Shown one piece after another: positions 1 through 8,767 of a stretch of 64,000 bases of DNA (within the stretch, counting starts at the first letter, position 1; every line of letters starts with the position of its first letter). Source of the DNA: Pelagibacterium halotolerans B2 (lineage in GTDB: Bacteria; Pseudomonadota; Alphaproteobacteria; Rhizobiales; Devosiaceae); contig NC_016078.1 in the NCBI RefSeq assembly GCF_000230555.1, forward strand, positions 2,790,001-2,854,000, in the 5' to 3' direction. The position numbers were made by a program, and so were the translations under genes. Under the pieces are notes generated by a model that saw only the letters and a program-made list of their open reading frames with translations, did not search any database and was not told the origin of the DNA.

Positions 1-185
1 ATCAACGCCAGTGAACCGGAGAACCAACCGCCGACAGCCTGCACGATCGCATAGCTGGCGGTGAAAATGAGGACAAGACGGATGCGCCGCTCGTTCGAGG
101 CGGTCACGACCTGCCCGTGATCGTGATCCGCGTCATGAGCGTGCCCGCCATTCGCAATGTTCGGGGTTTCCGGGTTTCGGGTCAT
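1..185 (-). CDS. Cation diffusion facilitator (CzcD-type) metal exporter, N-terminal part only
   Basis: The start codon lies at 185 and the gene runs off the left edge, so only about 61 residues are visible. They show a His/Asp-rich N-terminus (HAHDADHDHG, residues 15-24) followed by the first membrane helix ending in VGGWFSGSLAL, which is typical of TM1 of CDF zinc/cadmium/cobalt exporters. The start overlaps the stop of the upstream HXXEE gene as ATGA, so the two are translationally coupled in one leftward operon. A MerR-type promoter at 814-844 precedes this operon and fits metal-induced expression. Family assignment is good; metal specificity cannot be read from this fragment. Confidence 0.82.
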   Translation of the reverse strand, partial: MTRNPETPNIANGGHAHDADHDHGQVVTASNERRIRLVLIFTASYAIVQAVGGWFSGSLAL

Positions 186-787
186 ATCAGGTTCCTTCGG
201 GAAAGCCGCCACATGCCCCACCATGCGACGGGCGCAAGCATCACGACGCTTGCCATGCCGGGAAAATAGGCGAAAGGCTGCGGGGTAAACCATGGGAAAA
301 CGACGAAGTGCGCCAGTTCGGTGATGCCCATGGCGGCAAAAAAGGTCCAGGCGAGATAGGTTCCGAAGCGGTATCCGCGGCTGACCAACGGCGGCACGAG
401 CAACCAGGCGCCCACTGAGAGCAGGACCAGCAGGATCACTTGCCAGGAACCGACGTCGGGCGTGCTTATGCCGGTGATCGCTACCGGCCTGTCAAAAAAA
501 TCCATTGAATACTCCTCGATACGATGGAGAACGAAGAGTGCCAGTGCCAGAAAGTATGGCGTCTTGATTGAGGCGAAGGAGGGGTTGGCAGGAAAGAACA
601 GCCACAGCGCGAATCCCCCAAGAAACCCGGAGGTAAAGATCAGCATCGTCCAGAAGCCGAACGCGGCATAGCCCAGGACCAGAACCAACATGGAAAACAG
701 AAAGGCCGCCGCAATGATTGCAGGACTTCTGCTCGCGTCGCGGTCTCGCTGGAAGCCTCGATGATCTCTTCCCAATAACACTGTCAT
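182..787 (-). CDS. HXXEE-domain integral membrane protein
   Basis: A 201-residue protein with about six hydrophobic segments and the signature HRIEEY near residues 88-93, plus a later ELAHF motif, matching the HXXEE family of small membrane proteins whose function is not established. It is the first gene of the operon with the CDF exporter and overlaps it by 4 bases. Only 27 bases separate its start from the predicted -10 element of the MerR-type promoter, so it is probably metal-induced. A role as accessory membrane factor for metal export is inference from position only. Confidence 0.72.
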   Translation of the reverse strand: MTVLLGRDHRGFQRDRDASRSPAIIAAAFLFSMLVLVLGYAAFGFWTMLIFTSGFLGGFALWLFFPANPSFASIKTPYFLALALFVLHRIEEYSMDFFDRPVAITGISTPDVGSWQVILLVLLSVGAWLLVPPLVSRGYRFGTYLAWTFFAAMGITELAHFVVFPWFTPQPFAYFPGMASVVMLAPVAWWGMWRLSRRNLI

Positions 788-813
788 TCTCGCCTTGTAG
801 TTCTTCGCTCAAC

Positions 814-844
814 AGTCTGCATCCTCTAGCCGCTAGAGAAGCAA
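814..844 (-). promoter_or_regulatory. MerR-type promoter A, driving the HXXEE-CDF operon
   Basis: Read on the minus strand: -35 TTGCTT (839-844), a 19-bp spacer CTCTAGCGGCTAGAGGATG, then -10-like CAGACT (814-819). The spacer contains a perfect dyad CTCTAG-N3-CTAGAG (824-838). An over-long 19-bp spacer with a central dyad is the hallmark of promoters activated by MerR-family metal sensors. The spacer nearly matches those of promoters B (14,478) and C (25,685). Confidence 0.75.
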
Positions 845-940
845 GCACAATCGCCAACCGGGGAGACTGTTGGCGCCACTCTACGATTCTCACCTCGAAT
901 TGAGTGGCTGCACGCCGGGTTCATCCTTACAAAAAACGCC

Positions 941-1696
941 ATGCGCGTTCCTGTTTCCCAATCTGCCCGGCTGGTTCTTCGCCTGTATCTGGCAGCGATG
1001 ACCTGCTTGGCGGCCGGTGCTGCGTACGCATTGGAGATACGCGACCGGCCCGACGCAGTCGTCGAACTCTTCACGAGCCAGGGCTGCCCGCCTTGCCCGG
1101 CAGCAGACCAGCTCCTGTCCCGGATGAGCGATGAGAACAACGTCATCGCTCTCGCCTATCACGTGAACTATTGGGACTATACGGGCTGGGCCGACACCTT
1201 TGCCATATCCGCCAGTGGCGAACTCCAGAAAGCCTATGCCAGGGCGGCGGGCACGAACCGGCTCTATACGCCGCAGATGATCGTCAACGGTGAACGCAGC
1301 ATGGCGGGCTCAAACGCCGAGGAGGTCTCGAGCGCGCTTGCCGATGCGGATCTGGCGCTTTCCATAGACGTTGAGGCTGAATCTCAGGACGTCGTCGTCC
1401 TCAAAGCTGGCCCGCGTTCGGGTTTGGGCGAGGCGATCGTGTGGCTGGTCGCCTTTCGCAACGGCGCCGAGGTCGATGTCTCAAGTGGCGACAACATGGG
1501 CCAACGCCTATCCTATTCTCATATCGTCACGTCCCGCCAACCGGTCGGGATGTGGGATCCGACGAGCGGCGTGGAAATACGCATTCCAGTGCCTGAGGCT
1601 CTCGGGCCCGACAACGATGGCTTCGCGCTCATAATACAGGAAAAGAACGGCGCGTTGCCCGGCCGTATTCTGGGGGCTACCGCAGTCATTCGCTAA
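941..1696 (+). CDS. DUF1223 thioredoxin-like periplasmic protein
   Basis: The 251-residue product starts with a signal peptide (about residues 1-30) followed by a thioredoxin-like domain opening with VVELFTSQGCPPCPAAD. The CPPC pair is at Cys49 and Cys52, and the family pattern VIALAYHVNYWDYTGWAD follows. DUF1223 proteins are secreted, redox-type proteins without an assigned substrate. Transcribed away from the metal operon to its left. The many Dsb, SCO and Ccm proteins in this block suggest a thiol-redox role in the periplasm, which is inference. Confidence 0.85.
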   Translation: MRVPVSQSARLVLRLYLAAMTCLAAGAAYALEIRDRPDAVVELFTSQGCPPCPAADQLLSRMSDENNVIALAYHVNYWDYTGWADTFAISASGELQKAYARAAGTNRLYTPQMIVNGERSMAGSNAEEVSSALADADLALSIDVEAESQDVVVLKAGPRSGLGEAIVWLVAFRNGAEVDVSSGDNMGQRLSYSHIVTSRQPVGMWDPTSGVEIRIPVPEALGPDNDGFALIIQEKNGALPGRILGATAVIR

Positions 1697-1774
1697 GCCA
1701 GTTCGGGATTCGCTTGCACCGACTCGACAATCCCGCAGCCCTGCGCTTTATAGCCCCGGCTGAAGGAGATGCGC

Positions 1775-1954
1775 ATGAAAGACAAGATTACGGTCCGTGT
1801 AACGCCGGAATTGGCTGAAGCGTTTAATACCTTCATTGAGAAGTCACCCGAACCGATAAGAACCCGGCAAGACGGACTGCGCTACATCCTGCACGACTGG
1901 TTGAGCGATCAAGGATATCTGGAGCTTCCAGCGGAGATCGACAAAAAGCACTGA
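1775..1954 (+). CDS. Small ribbon-helix-helix-type protein
   Basis: Encodes 59 residues beginning MKDKITVRVTPELAEAF, a short basic strand followed by two helices, as in ribbon-helix-helix DNA-binding proteins. I chose the ATG at 1775 over the in-frame ATG at 1769 because AAGGAG (1763-1768) lies 6 bases before 1775 but abuts 1769. The C-terminal half (QDGLRYILHDWLSDQGYLEL) is helical and conserved in style. It sits between the DUF1223 gene and the MerR gene. Whether it is an autonomous regulator or an antitoxin lacking a toxin is unknown; no toxin gene is adjacent. Confidence 0.6.
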   Translation: MKDKITVRVTPELAEAFNTFIEKSPEPIRTRQDGLRYILHDWLSDQGYLELPAEIDKKH

Positions 1955-2108
1955 GCGAGTAGGGAGCCATGACGCCTGACTGACTTCGCATAGTTGGGCG
2001 AGGTTGTCCGAAGACGAAAGCCGAGATGCAAAACGAAACGGTAGCCGGACTCTCCATTCCCTCGCCACGATCAGGGCGTACATACTCCAGAAGCTAGAGG
2101 AGAAAAAA

Positions 2109-2540
2109 ATGCAGGACGGGCTTCCCATCGGATTGGCCGCGAAGGCGAGTGGGATCAAGGTGCCAACCATCCGCTACTACGAGCAAATCGGGTTGCTGCC
2201 ATCGGTTGGGCGAAGCCTGAGCAATCGCCGCCTTTACGACACCGTCGATATAGACCGAATGAAATTTATTCGGCATTCACGAGAACTGGGATTCGACATC
2301 GACGCGATCCGCGCCCTGCTTCGGCTTCAGGACGATCCGGCGCGTCCCTGTGCCGACGCTGACATGATTGCACGGGAACGACTGGCGGAAGTGCGCACCA
2401 AGATCAGCAATCTCAAGCTCCTCGAAGCCGAACTGTCGCGCATGCTCGAGGAGGGTTCACATGGTCATATTGCCACATGCCGTGTGATCGAGACGCTGGC
2501 CGACCATGCTCAATGCGGTTATCACAGCACCCGCGCTTGA
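2109..2540 (+). CDS. MerR-family metal-responsive transcriptional regulator
   Basis: The 143-residue protein has the MerR winged-helix N-terminus (GIKVPTIRYYEQIGLL, residues 15-30), a dimerisation helix (about 85-115) and a C-terminal metal loop. Cys81, Cys124 and Cys136 are spaced much like the three mercury/lead/cadmium ligands of MerR, PbrR and CadR. I start at 2109 because GAGGAG ends 7 bases upstream and the homologous region begins there; an in-frame start at 2004 would add 35 unrelated residues. It is the best candidate activator for the three promoters A, B and C. The actual metal (Cd, Pb, Zn or Cu) is not decided by sequence alone. Confidence 0.88.
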   Translation: MQDGLPIGLAAKASGIKVPTIRYYEQIGLLPSVGRSLSNRRLYDTVDIDRMKFIRHSRELGFDIDAIRALLRLQDDPARPCADADMIARERLAEVRTKISNLKLLEAELSRMLEEGSHGHIATCRVIETLADHAQCGYHSTRA

Positions 2541-2671
2541 ATAAAAGAATGGAGCTTGTGCGTACCTTTCCTCTGTTCTTCTTTGGAATTGGTAGGGTGC
2601 AAAAACTCCGACATGATGGTTTCTTTTCACCAAAACTTGGGGATTGTGCCTTGATCATGCCATGATCAACG

Positions 2672-3040
2672 TTGCATCAATGCTATATGGTTCGTCATTT
2701 CGCTTTGTTGGCTTTGGGCTTTGGAGCCATGCTGATCTTGGCATGGCTCGCTGCCGTGCAAGCGTCCACGCCTAACGGTCATGTGAGCCCTGTCCTGCCA
2801 AGTGGAAGCATCGAGATTGTAACGACGCTTGTTTCGCCTTTGACGGGTTCGAGTTTCGAAGCCCGCCAAACTGGCCAAATTCCAGGGATCTTCGCCACCT
2901 GCCCACACTGCGAAATCCAGACCGCGGTTACCGACGAACCAGAAAGGCCACAGCCGCGACAAACCTGGGCCTTAGCACTCCCTCCCAAATCCAGCTATCT
3001 GTGGCTACGTCCGCTCGACGAGCCCCCTCCGCGCGCCTGA
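2672..3040 (+). CDS. Hypothetical secreted or membrane-anchored small protein
   Basis: A 122-residue reading frame with one N-terminal hydrophobic stretch (about residues 9-30, ending VQAS) that could be a signal peptide, then a proline-rich tail with a single CPHC pair around residue 77-80. An internal ATG at 2687 is an alternative start; neither has a clear ribosome-binding site. An opposite-strand frame covers the same DNA, so coding strand is not certain. The CPHC motif resembles that of small proteins in copper clusters, but I do not recognise a family. Confidence 0.45.
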   Translation: MHQCYMVRHFALLALGFGAMLILAWLAAVQASTPNGHVSPVLPSGSIEIVTTLVSPLTGSSFEARQTGQIPGIFATCPHCEIQTAVTDEPERPQPRQTWALALPPKSSYLWLRPLDEPPPRA

Positions 3041-3181
3041 TCGAAATCGGCGCAGTATTAGGGCTTTTCTGACTCTGGCTCCACGCCTCTCGACGCCCTG
3101 GTTCTGTATTTCTTTCATGCTGATCACCGTTCTGGCGCAGGCCGGCGCGGTATATCGCCTGAGACTTAAGAGCGGAATACG

Positions 3182-3859
3182 ATGGCATCTTCTATCTCTC
3201 TTTCACGCCGCCACTTCCTGGCAGGTGCATCCAGCCTTATGGCGCTGTCTGTCGCGGGCTGTTCGACATACAGAAACGAACCTCCCCAACAACAGGTGAC
3301 GTTGCCGCCGCCAATATCACCTGAAGTCGTCGCCATGTATGCGGCGCTCCCAAATGAACAGTTTCCCGTTCCGCCTGTCGATCTGCGCTATCTCGATCAG
3401 AATTTCTATCGTCGACGTATCGACTATCCCACCTCCGAGGAGCCGGGAACGATCATCGTGGATACTTCAAGCTTCTACCTCTATCACCTCGAGGAGGGAG
3501 GGACCGCGATGCGCTACGGCGCCGGATTGGGCCGGGCCGGCTTCGCATGGTCGGGACGTGGACATATCGCCTACTCGCGGGAATGGCCGGTCTGGACGCC
3601 GCCCACGGAGATGATCGAACGTCAGCCCGAGCTCGAGCAATGGCGTACTGGCCAACCTCCAGGGCTGGACAATCCGCTCGGCGCCCGTGCGCTCTATATT
3701 CACCAGGGAAGCCGCGACACACTTTACCGAATTCATGGGACTGGGGAGGCCTGGACGATAGGTCAGGCGGTGTCGTCCGGGTGCGTGCGTCTGTTGCATC
3801 ATGACGTGATCCATCTTGCGGATAGGGTGAAATGGGGATCCCCCATCGTCGTCTTCTGA
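3182..3859 (+). CDS. L,D-transpeptidase (YkuD) lipoprotein
   Basis: A 225-residue protein with a twin-arginine-like N-terminus (SRRHFLAGA) leading to a lipobox with Cys27 (VAGC), followed by a YkuD catalytic domain. The catalytic signature is visible as IHGTG (His185) and SSGCVRLLHHDV (Cys201). Such enzymes form 3-3 peptidoglycan cross-links or attach lipoproteins to peptidoglycan in the periplasm. It precedes an M23 peptidase gene by 42 bases, suggesting a cell-wall remodelling pair. Confidence 0.9.
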   Translation: MASSISLSRRHFLAGASSLMALSVAGCSTYRNEPPQQQVTLPPPISPEVVAMYAALPNEQFPVPPVDLRYLDQNFYRRRIDYPTSEEPGTIIVDTSSFYLYHLEEGGTAMRYGAGLGRAGFAWSGRGHIAYSREWPVWTPPTEMIERQPELEQWRTGQPPGLDNPLGARALYIHQGSRDTLYRIHGTGEAWTIGQAVSSGCVRLLHHDVIHLADRVKWGSPIVVF

Positions 3860-3901
3860 GGTGACGCGACCAAGCCCGATACATGGTACGGCAGCGCGAT
3901 A

Positions 3902-5875
3902 GTGGCTATTTCTTCAAAAAAATCACGAAACAGGCAAACCACTACGCAGAGGATGAGAGACGCCCACCTGCTGCGCATAGGGGTTGTTGACGAACCTCCG
4001 CTCTCGGTCAGAGGGTTGGATGCGCAGTTCACCGTGCTTGGAGATATCAATCCCAGGGCCGTCACCTCCACCGTCGTAGCCGGGGTATCTTGCTTCCTGC
4101 TCATGAACGCAGCTCTTTACCTCGCGTTCGATGGCCGGGAGTCTTTCTCGACCCCCACGGAAGCCTTGCGTATTCCCGTTCAGGCCTCGGCCCAAACGAG
4201 TGCGAATGGGAAGACCAACAGGGTCAGGGCATCGGTATCGACGGAGCGGGATCTGGTTACTTTCGATATGGCTGTCGAAGAATCGCTAGGCTCGCAAACC
4301 CAGCTTCGCAATCAGACCTTCGTGTGGTTCAATTCAGCGCTCGCGACTTCGACAACCATTGTCTCAGCGGACATTCCTGCAATGGACACGCTGGTCGGGC
4401 AGAGCGACGATCAACCAAGGGTAGACCAGAGCATAGCGTCTTCGCTGTACGGTGAACCTGTGCAATCTGAAGTCGCTCTGTCCATGACGCCGCTCAGTTT
4501 CTCGACACCCCCAACGCTCGGACTCTCCGACCAGGCAGCAGTCGAGTACGTCATGTCGGATTCGGGACAGGCCCGCATAGCTTTGGCGTCGTTCTTCTCC
4601 GAACTTTCCAGCTATGCGCCCCCGAGCGGGGTTTTGACCGTCACGGACGTCGAACCGGGGAGGATCATCACCTCGGAACCCGAAAACATTACCGTTGTCC
4701 CGAAGTCGATACGTTCGGATGGATGGTCAGAGCGGTTGCTTAAGCTTGATGAGGAACGCGAACTCTCAACGTTGCTTGGGGAAAACGGGTTCGCGGAGGC
4801 CGATGCGGCGACAATTTTGAGATGGGCGAGGACGGCCTACGGAATGGATAGCCTGCCTCCCCTTTCCCGCTTGCGGATCCTCTACTACTCGGGTCGACAG
4901 GAGGGGGTCGGAGCAACCCCGATGCGTATCAGCGTCTATCGTCACGACGCGGCCTCGAATGCGGACACGCACGCGTTTACAAGTGCGCGAACGGACAATG
5001 GCGGATTCGTGCTGGCTAACGAGCCTCCCAGAATTGCGATGCCGGAAGAGAACGTCGAGCAGGTGAACGCGGCGCAACTTCCTTCACTCTATCAGTCCAT
5101 CTGGGAGTTGGGTCGCAGAAACGGACTTGAGGACGCTGTGGTCGAAAGCGTGATCATGGCTCTTGAGGGCCAACTCGATCTCAATGAACGCATCACGCCT
5201 GGCACCACGATCGAAATCCTTGCGGCGGTGGACAGCGACGGCCGAAGCCAGGCGCTCTATGTCGCGCTTTCGGAAAACACCCGCCTTCGGGAGTTGTTTC
5301 AGTTTGTCGGGCAGGACGGCACAGCATTCTATATGGATCGGGACGGCCAGTCCTGGGGACCGATGTTCTTGCGGAGGCCACTCGAAGGTGGGGGGCGCCT
5401 AACATCTCCCATGGGGATGCGCACGCATCCCGTTACAGGAGAGATTCTCGGGCACGAGGGGGTGGATCTTGCCGCGCCCGCGGGGACGCCGATCTACGCG
5501 TCAGCGGATGGACAGGTCGCCATGGCGCAATGGAATGGCGGCTACGGGCGTCACGTCCGCCTCACGCACGAAAATGGCTATGTCACCTCATATTCTCATA
5601 TGAGCCGGATCGCTGATGGCATCGAGCCCGGCGCCGTCGTCCGGCAAGGCGACGTGATCGGATATGTGGGAACGACAGGTCTTTCGACCGGCAATCACCT
5701 CCACTTCGAACTAAGCGTCAACGGACGGCTTCTCAACGCGCTGGAAGCCCGGCTCCCTGCAAGCCGTTCGCTGACGCCAAGCGAGATGACCGAGTTCGCG
5801 CGGATCGTTGAGAACATCGACAACCTGGCGGGCACGGGGGCAGCCAACGGCGCGGGCTTGGCAAGTGGCGGCTAG
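3902..5875 (+). CDS. M23 family metallopeptidase with long N-terminal region
   Basis: A 657-residue protein that starts at GTG 3902. One membrane segment lies at about residues 58-78. A long periplasmic region of unknown fold follows, with a LysM/opacity-like stretch around 420-470 that I cannot assign firmly. The C-terminal peptidase domain has the zinc ligands His518 and Asp522 (HEGVD), His566 (SYSH) and HLHFE (His599, His601). This fits an active peptidoglycan endopeptidase of the MepM/ShyA style. The last bases of the gene overlap the end of a small convergent gene. Confidence 0.87.
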   Translation: MAISSKKSRNRQTTTQRMRDAHLLRIGVVDEPPLSVRGLDAQFTVLGDINPRAVTSTVVAGVSCFLLMNAALYLAFDGRESFSTPTEALRIPVQASAQTSANGKTNRVRASVSTERDLVTFDMAVEESLGSQTQLRNQTFVWFNSALATSTTIVSADIPAMDTLVGQSDDQPRVDQSIASSLYGEPVQSEVALSMTPLSFSTPPTLGLSDQAAVEYVMSDSGQARIALASFFSELSSYAPPSGVLTVTDVEPGRIITSEPENITVVPKSIRSDGWSERLLKLDEERELSTLLGENGFAEADAATILRWARTAYGMDSLPPLSRLRILYYSGRQEGVGATPMRISVYRHDAASNADTHAFTSARTDNGGFVLANEPPRIAMPEENVEQVNAAQLPSLYQSIWELGRRNGLEDAVVESVIMALEGQLDLNERITPGTTIEILAAVDSDGRSQALYVALSENTRLRELFQFVGQDGTAFYMDRDGQSWGPMFLRRPLEGGGRLTSPMGMRTHPVTGEILGHEGVDLAAPAGTPIYASADGQVAMAQWNGGYGRHVRLTHENGYVTSYSHMSRIADGIEPGAVVRQGDVIGYVGTTGLSTGNHLHFELSVNGRLLNALEARLPASRSLTPSEMTEFARIVENIDNLAGTGAANGAGLASGG

Positions 5876-6012
5876 TCGACAGCGTCCGTTTCGACCGTCT
5901 GGGAGGCTCGGACTTCGTTTGGAACATGGGTAAACGACAAAATGAAAACACCACCGACGATCACCAGAAGAACGGCAAGCACGGCGATATTGCGAACGCG
6001 CAGAGAAGACAT
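5872..6012 (-). CDS. Small single-pass membrane protein (46 aa), uncertain
   Basis: Reads MSSLRVRNIAVLAVLLVIVG followed by a short polar tail. One strong hydrophobic segment with positive residues before it predicts an inner-membrane small protein. It converges on the M23 gene, sharing 4 bases at the stops. No strong ribosome-binding site precedes 6012; an in-frame ATG at 6054 would add 14 residues. The membrane segment is persuasive, expression is not shown. Confidence 0.42.
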   Translation of the reverse strand: MSSLRVRNIAVLAVLLVIVGGVFILSFTHVPNEVRASQTVETDAVD

Positions 6013-6151
6013 CAGTAGAACCTGGTCAAAGAAAACGGAGATGACGACATCCAATCATGTCGTAGGACGCATCAGCGCAGCCGTTGTAGTCGGCAATGGA
6101 AACCATGGAAACTGCGACAAAGTCGCCTCGCATTCCGGAAAGGCTCGCTAA

Positions 6152-6583
6152 ATGCAAATCCGACGGCAAGATGTTCCCTCTATCGCCATGTATGTCGCTT
6201 GGACCATCGCCCTCGTGGCGACCGGCGGCGCCATTTTTATCGGCGAAGTCATGGGACAGACCCCGTGTGTTCTATGCTGGTATCAGCGGATATTCATGTT
6301 CCCGCTGGCGCTGATATTGGGGCTGGCCTGCTTCAAGGGCGATCTTGGGGGAGCCAAGTATGGTCTCCTTGTGGCCGTTCCGGGCCTCCTGATCGCGGGT
6401 TGGCATACCAGTTTGTATTTCGGGCTTATCTCACAGGCCATCGCGCCATGCTCGCAAGGCGTATCCTGTACAGACGCGAACATGACGATCTGGGGAGCGG
6501 TGCCGCTTCCCCTTCTTTCCACCCTTTCATTCACAGCGATCGCAGCCCTCCTCCTGATTGCGCTGCGCAAGGAGAAATCATGA
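6152..6583 (+). CDS. dsbB: Disulfide bond formation protein DsbB/BdbC-type
   Basis: A 143-residue four-helix membrane protein with the quinone-side redox pair in CVLCWYQR (Cys39, Cys42) and a second periplasmic pair in CSQGVSC (Cys100, Cys106). This is the oxidase that recharges DsbA and passes electrons to quinone. The short length and CxxCWYQR motif match the BdbC-like subgroup. Its stop overlaps the start of the dsbA gene as ATGA, so both are made together. Confidence 0.92.
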   Translation: MQIRRQDVPSIAMYVAWTIALVATGGAIFIGEVMGQTPCVLCWYQRIFMFPLALILGLACFKGDLGGAKYGLLVAVPGLLIAGWHTSLYFGLISQAIAPCSQGVSCTDANMTIWGAVPLPLLSTLSFTAIAALLLIALRKEKS

Positions 6584-7224
6584 ACAGACGTGCCCTCGTA
6601 ATTGGAACTCTCGCCGTCGGCGTTTTGGCCTTGGCGGGCGGAGCCTACCTCTACCAATCCAACCAGACCCAGCAAGCGGTGGCGCTCGCCAGTGAGAATG
6701 CGGATATTCTCGTCCGCCCCAACTCGCCGGTATTGGGACCGGAAACCGCCCGGGTCACCCTCGTCGAGTTTCTTGATCCTGCCTGCGAGGCGTGTCGCGC
6801 CTTCTATCCCGTGGTCAAAGGCTTACTGGATGACAATCCGGAAGATCTAAGACTCGTGGTGCGCTATGCACCCTTTCATGACGGTTCCGAAGAAGCTGTC
6901 GGCATTATAGAGGCGGCCCGCGCCCAGGACCTGTTCGAGCCGGTGATGGAGATGGTCTTCGCCAGCCAGCCGGCATGGGCCGCACACGGCAGTCCGAACC
7001 TCGAGATCGCATGGAGCGCCGCCGAGGCCGCGGGTCTCGACGTGGAGAGGGCCCGGATCGACATGAGCTCTCCTGCCACCGTTGCCCTGATCAATCAGGA
7101 CAAGGCGGACATCGCCCAACTCGAAATCCGCCAGACACCCACCTTCTTCATCAACGGCACACCCTTGACTGAATACTCTTTCGAAGCGCTCGTTTCGGAG
7201 GTTGAGCGGGCTTTGAGCAATTGA
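6580..7224 (+). CDS. DsbA-family thiol oxidoreductase, copy 1
   Basis: A 214-residue protein with an N-terminal membrane anchor or signal (about 7-25), a thioredoxin fold with active site CEAC (Cys69, Cys72) and the cis-proline loop QTPTFFING. The start at 6580 overlaps the dsbB stop and follows GGAG. It forms a redox couple with DsbB in the periplasm. A second, very similar copy lies at 11,930-12,574 on the other strand; the two share long identical runs around the active site and the region YAPFHDGSEEAVG. Confidence 0.9.
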   Translation: MNRRALVIGTLAVGVLALAGGAYLYQSNQTQQAVALASENADILVRPNSPVLGPETARVTLVEFLDPACEACRAFYPVVKGLLDDNPEDLRLVVRYAPFHDGSEEAVGIIEAARAQDLFEPVMEMVFASQPAWAAHGSPNLEIAWSAAEAAGLDVERARIDMSSPATVALINQDKADIAQLEIRQTPTFFINGTPLTEYSFEALVSEVERALSN

Positions 7225-7225
7225 G

Positions 7226-8554
7226 ATGACGCACGGTAGCGGGGAACATGGCGGTCTAACGAAGTCGCTCGGTCTCGTGCGGCTTTCCCTCTACGGAGTG
7301 GGTACCATTATCGGCGCCGGAATCTATTCGGTAATCGGTCCGGCCGCCGGTGCGGCGGGTGAAGGCGTCTGGCTGAGCTTTCTTATCGCCGCAGTCATCT
7401 CTGCCTTTTCCGGCCTGTCCTATGCGGAGATTGCCTCAGCCCTTCCGGGCGCTGGTGCGGAACACAACTTCCTTCGCAAGACCTTCCCCGCCTTCCCGGC
7501 CCTGGCGTTCATGATCGGTCTCTTCATCGCCGTGCACGGTGCCGCAACCCTGGCCACCGTGGCGCTGACCTTTGGCAATTACGCGCAAGCATTCATGCCG
7601 ATCACGCCCGTCATCATCGCCTTTGTGCTTATGGGCCTGGCGACCGTGATCAACATCGCCGGGATCAGCAAGGCGTCTTTTGTCAGCGCCGCGCTAACCG
7701 TACTCCAGGTTTCCTGCCTTATCGTTTTCGCGATGTTCGCGATTCCCTCCGGTGAGCGTGGGATGCCCGAGTTCGCTGTGGCGACCGACAATTTCGCAGG
7801 CGTGCTGCAAGGCGCGGCTATCCTGTTTTTCATCTACTCCGGCTATGAGCATATGGCCTCGTTGTCGGAAGAGGCCAAGCGTCCCGACCGGGATCTCTGG
7901 CGGGCCTTCATGATCGCGCTGGGGGTCACGACCCTTGTTTACATGGTGGTGATTCTGGGCATCCTGAGTCTCATCAATGCCGAATTCCTGGCTGGCTCTC
8001 CCTCCCCTTTGGCCGACGCCGCAGGGGTGATGGGCGGAGGGTTCGCAATGGTGATCATAGCCGCTGCGCTGATCGCCACCGCCAATGCGGTGCTAAGCGC
8101 TTCGCTGTCGGGAAGCCGGATTCTGTTTGGCATGGCGCGAGACGGCGACCTTCCCAAACCACTGGCGTGGACACTCGGATCGAGCCGCAGTCCGTGGGTA
8201 GGAGCCCTCGCCTATCTCACCGTCGCGTGCGGTCTGGCCTCAGTGGGCGAAATCGAGTTCGTCGCCAGCCTGTCCTCGCTCGGCGTGATTCTTGTATTCG
8301 CCGCGATCAACGCCGCGGTGATCGTACTCCGTTTCACTCAGCCCGATCTGGAACGCCCGTTCCGGTTGCCCTCAATTGCAAACGTTCCACCTACTGCGCT
8401 GCTTGGCATCGCGACGTCTCTGCTACTGGCCACTCAATACGATTTGAGCGTCTATCTAACATTTGGGGCGATCTTTCTACTCGGCGCGCTGCCCTATACA
8501 TTCATTCGCCGCCGGGGAGGCCAACTTCCGACCTCTGGTAAGGGCGACGAATGA
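7226..8554 (+). CDS. APC-family amino acid/polyamine permease
   Basis: A 442-residue protein with about 12 membrane helices. The first helix carries the family signature GTIIGAGIYSVIGP (residues 26-39) for substrate binding in the broken TM1. It starts one base after the dsbA stop, so it is the third gene of the dsbB-dsbA operon. That linkage suggests a thiol-related substrate such as cystine or cysteine, but this is inference; the sequence itself shows only the APC family. Confidence 0.85.
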   Translation: MTHGSGEHGGLTKSLGLVRLSLYGVGTIIGAGIYSVIGPAAGAAGEGVWLSFLIAAVISAFSGLSYAEIASALPGAGAEHNFLRKTFPAFPALAFMIGLFIAVHGAATLATVALTFGNYAQAFMPITPVIIAFVLMGLATVINIAGISKASFVSAALTVLQVSCLIVFAMFAIPSGERGMPEFAVATDNFAGVLQGAAILFFIYSGYEHMASLSEEAKRPDRDLWRAFMIALGVTTLVYMVVILGILSLINAEFLAGSPSPLADAAGVMGGGFAMVIIAAALIATANAVLSASLSGSRILFGMARDGDLPKPLAWTLGSSRSPWVGALAYLTVACGLASVGEIEFVASLSSLGVILVFAAINAAVIVLRFTQPDLERPFRLPSIANVPPTALLGIATSLLLATQYDLSVYLTFGAIFLLGALPYTFIRRRGGQLPTSGKGDE

Positions 8555-8767
8555 GCCACTGAAGTCGAGGGCCGGAAAAGCGATAATAGCAGCCGGTGAA
8601 GTCCCCTTTTACTCGGTCAAATCAACGTGCTTGCTGGTTGCAGGCCACGCTCAGAACCCAGATCACAAGCTTTGACCATTCAATAGAATTTACGGCCAAG
8701 GCCAGCGTAACCCGGGTCGCAACAACGTTCATAGCTTTTCACCTCCTACCTCCTCACAGGCAATTCC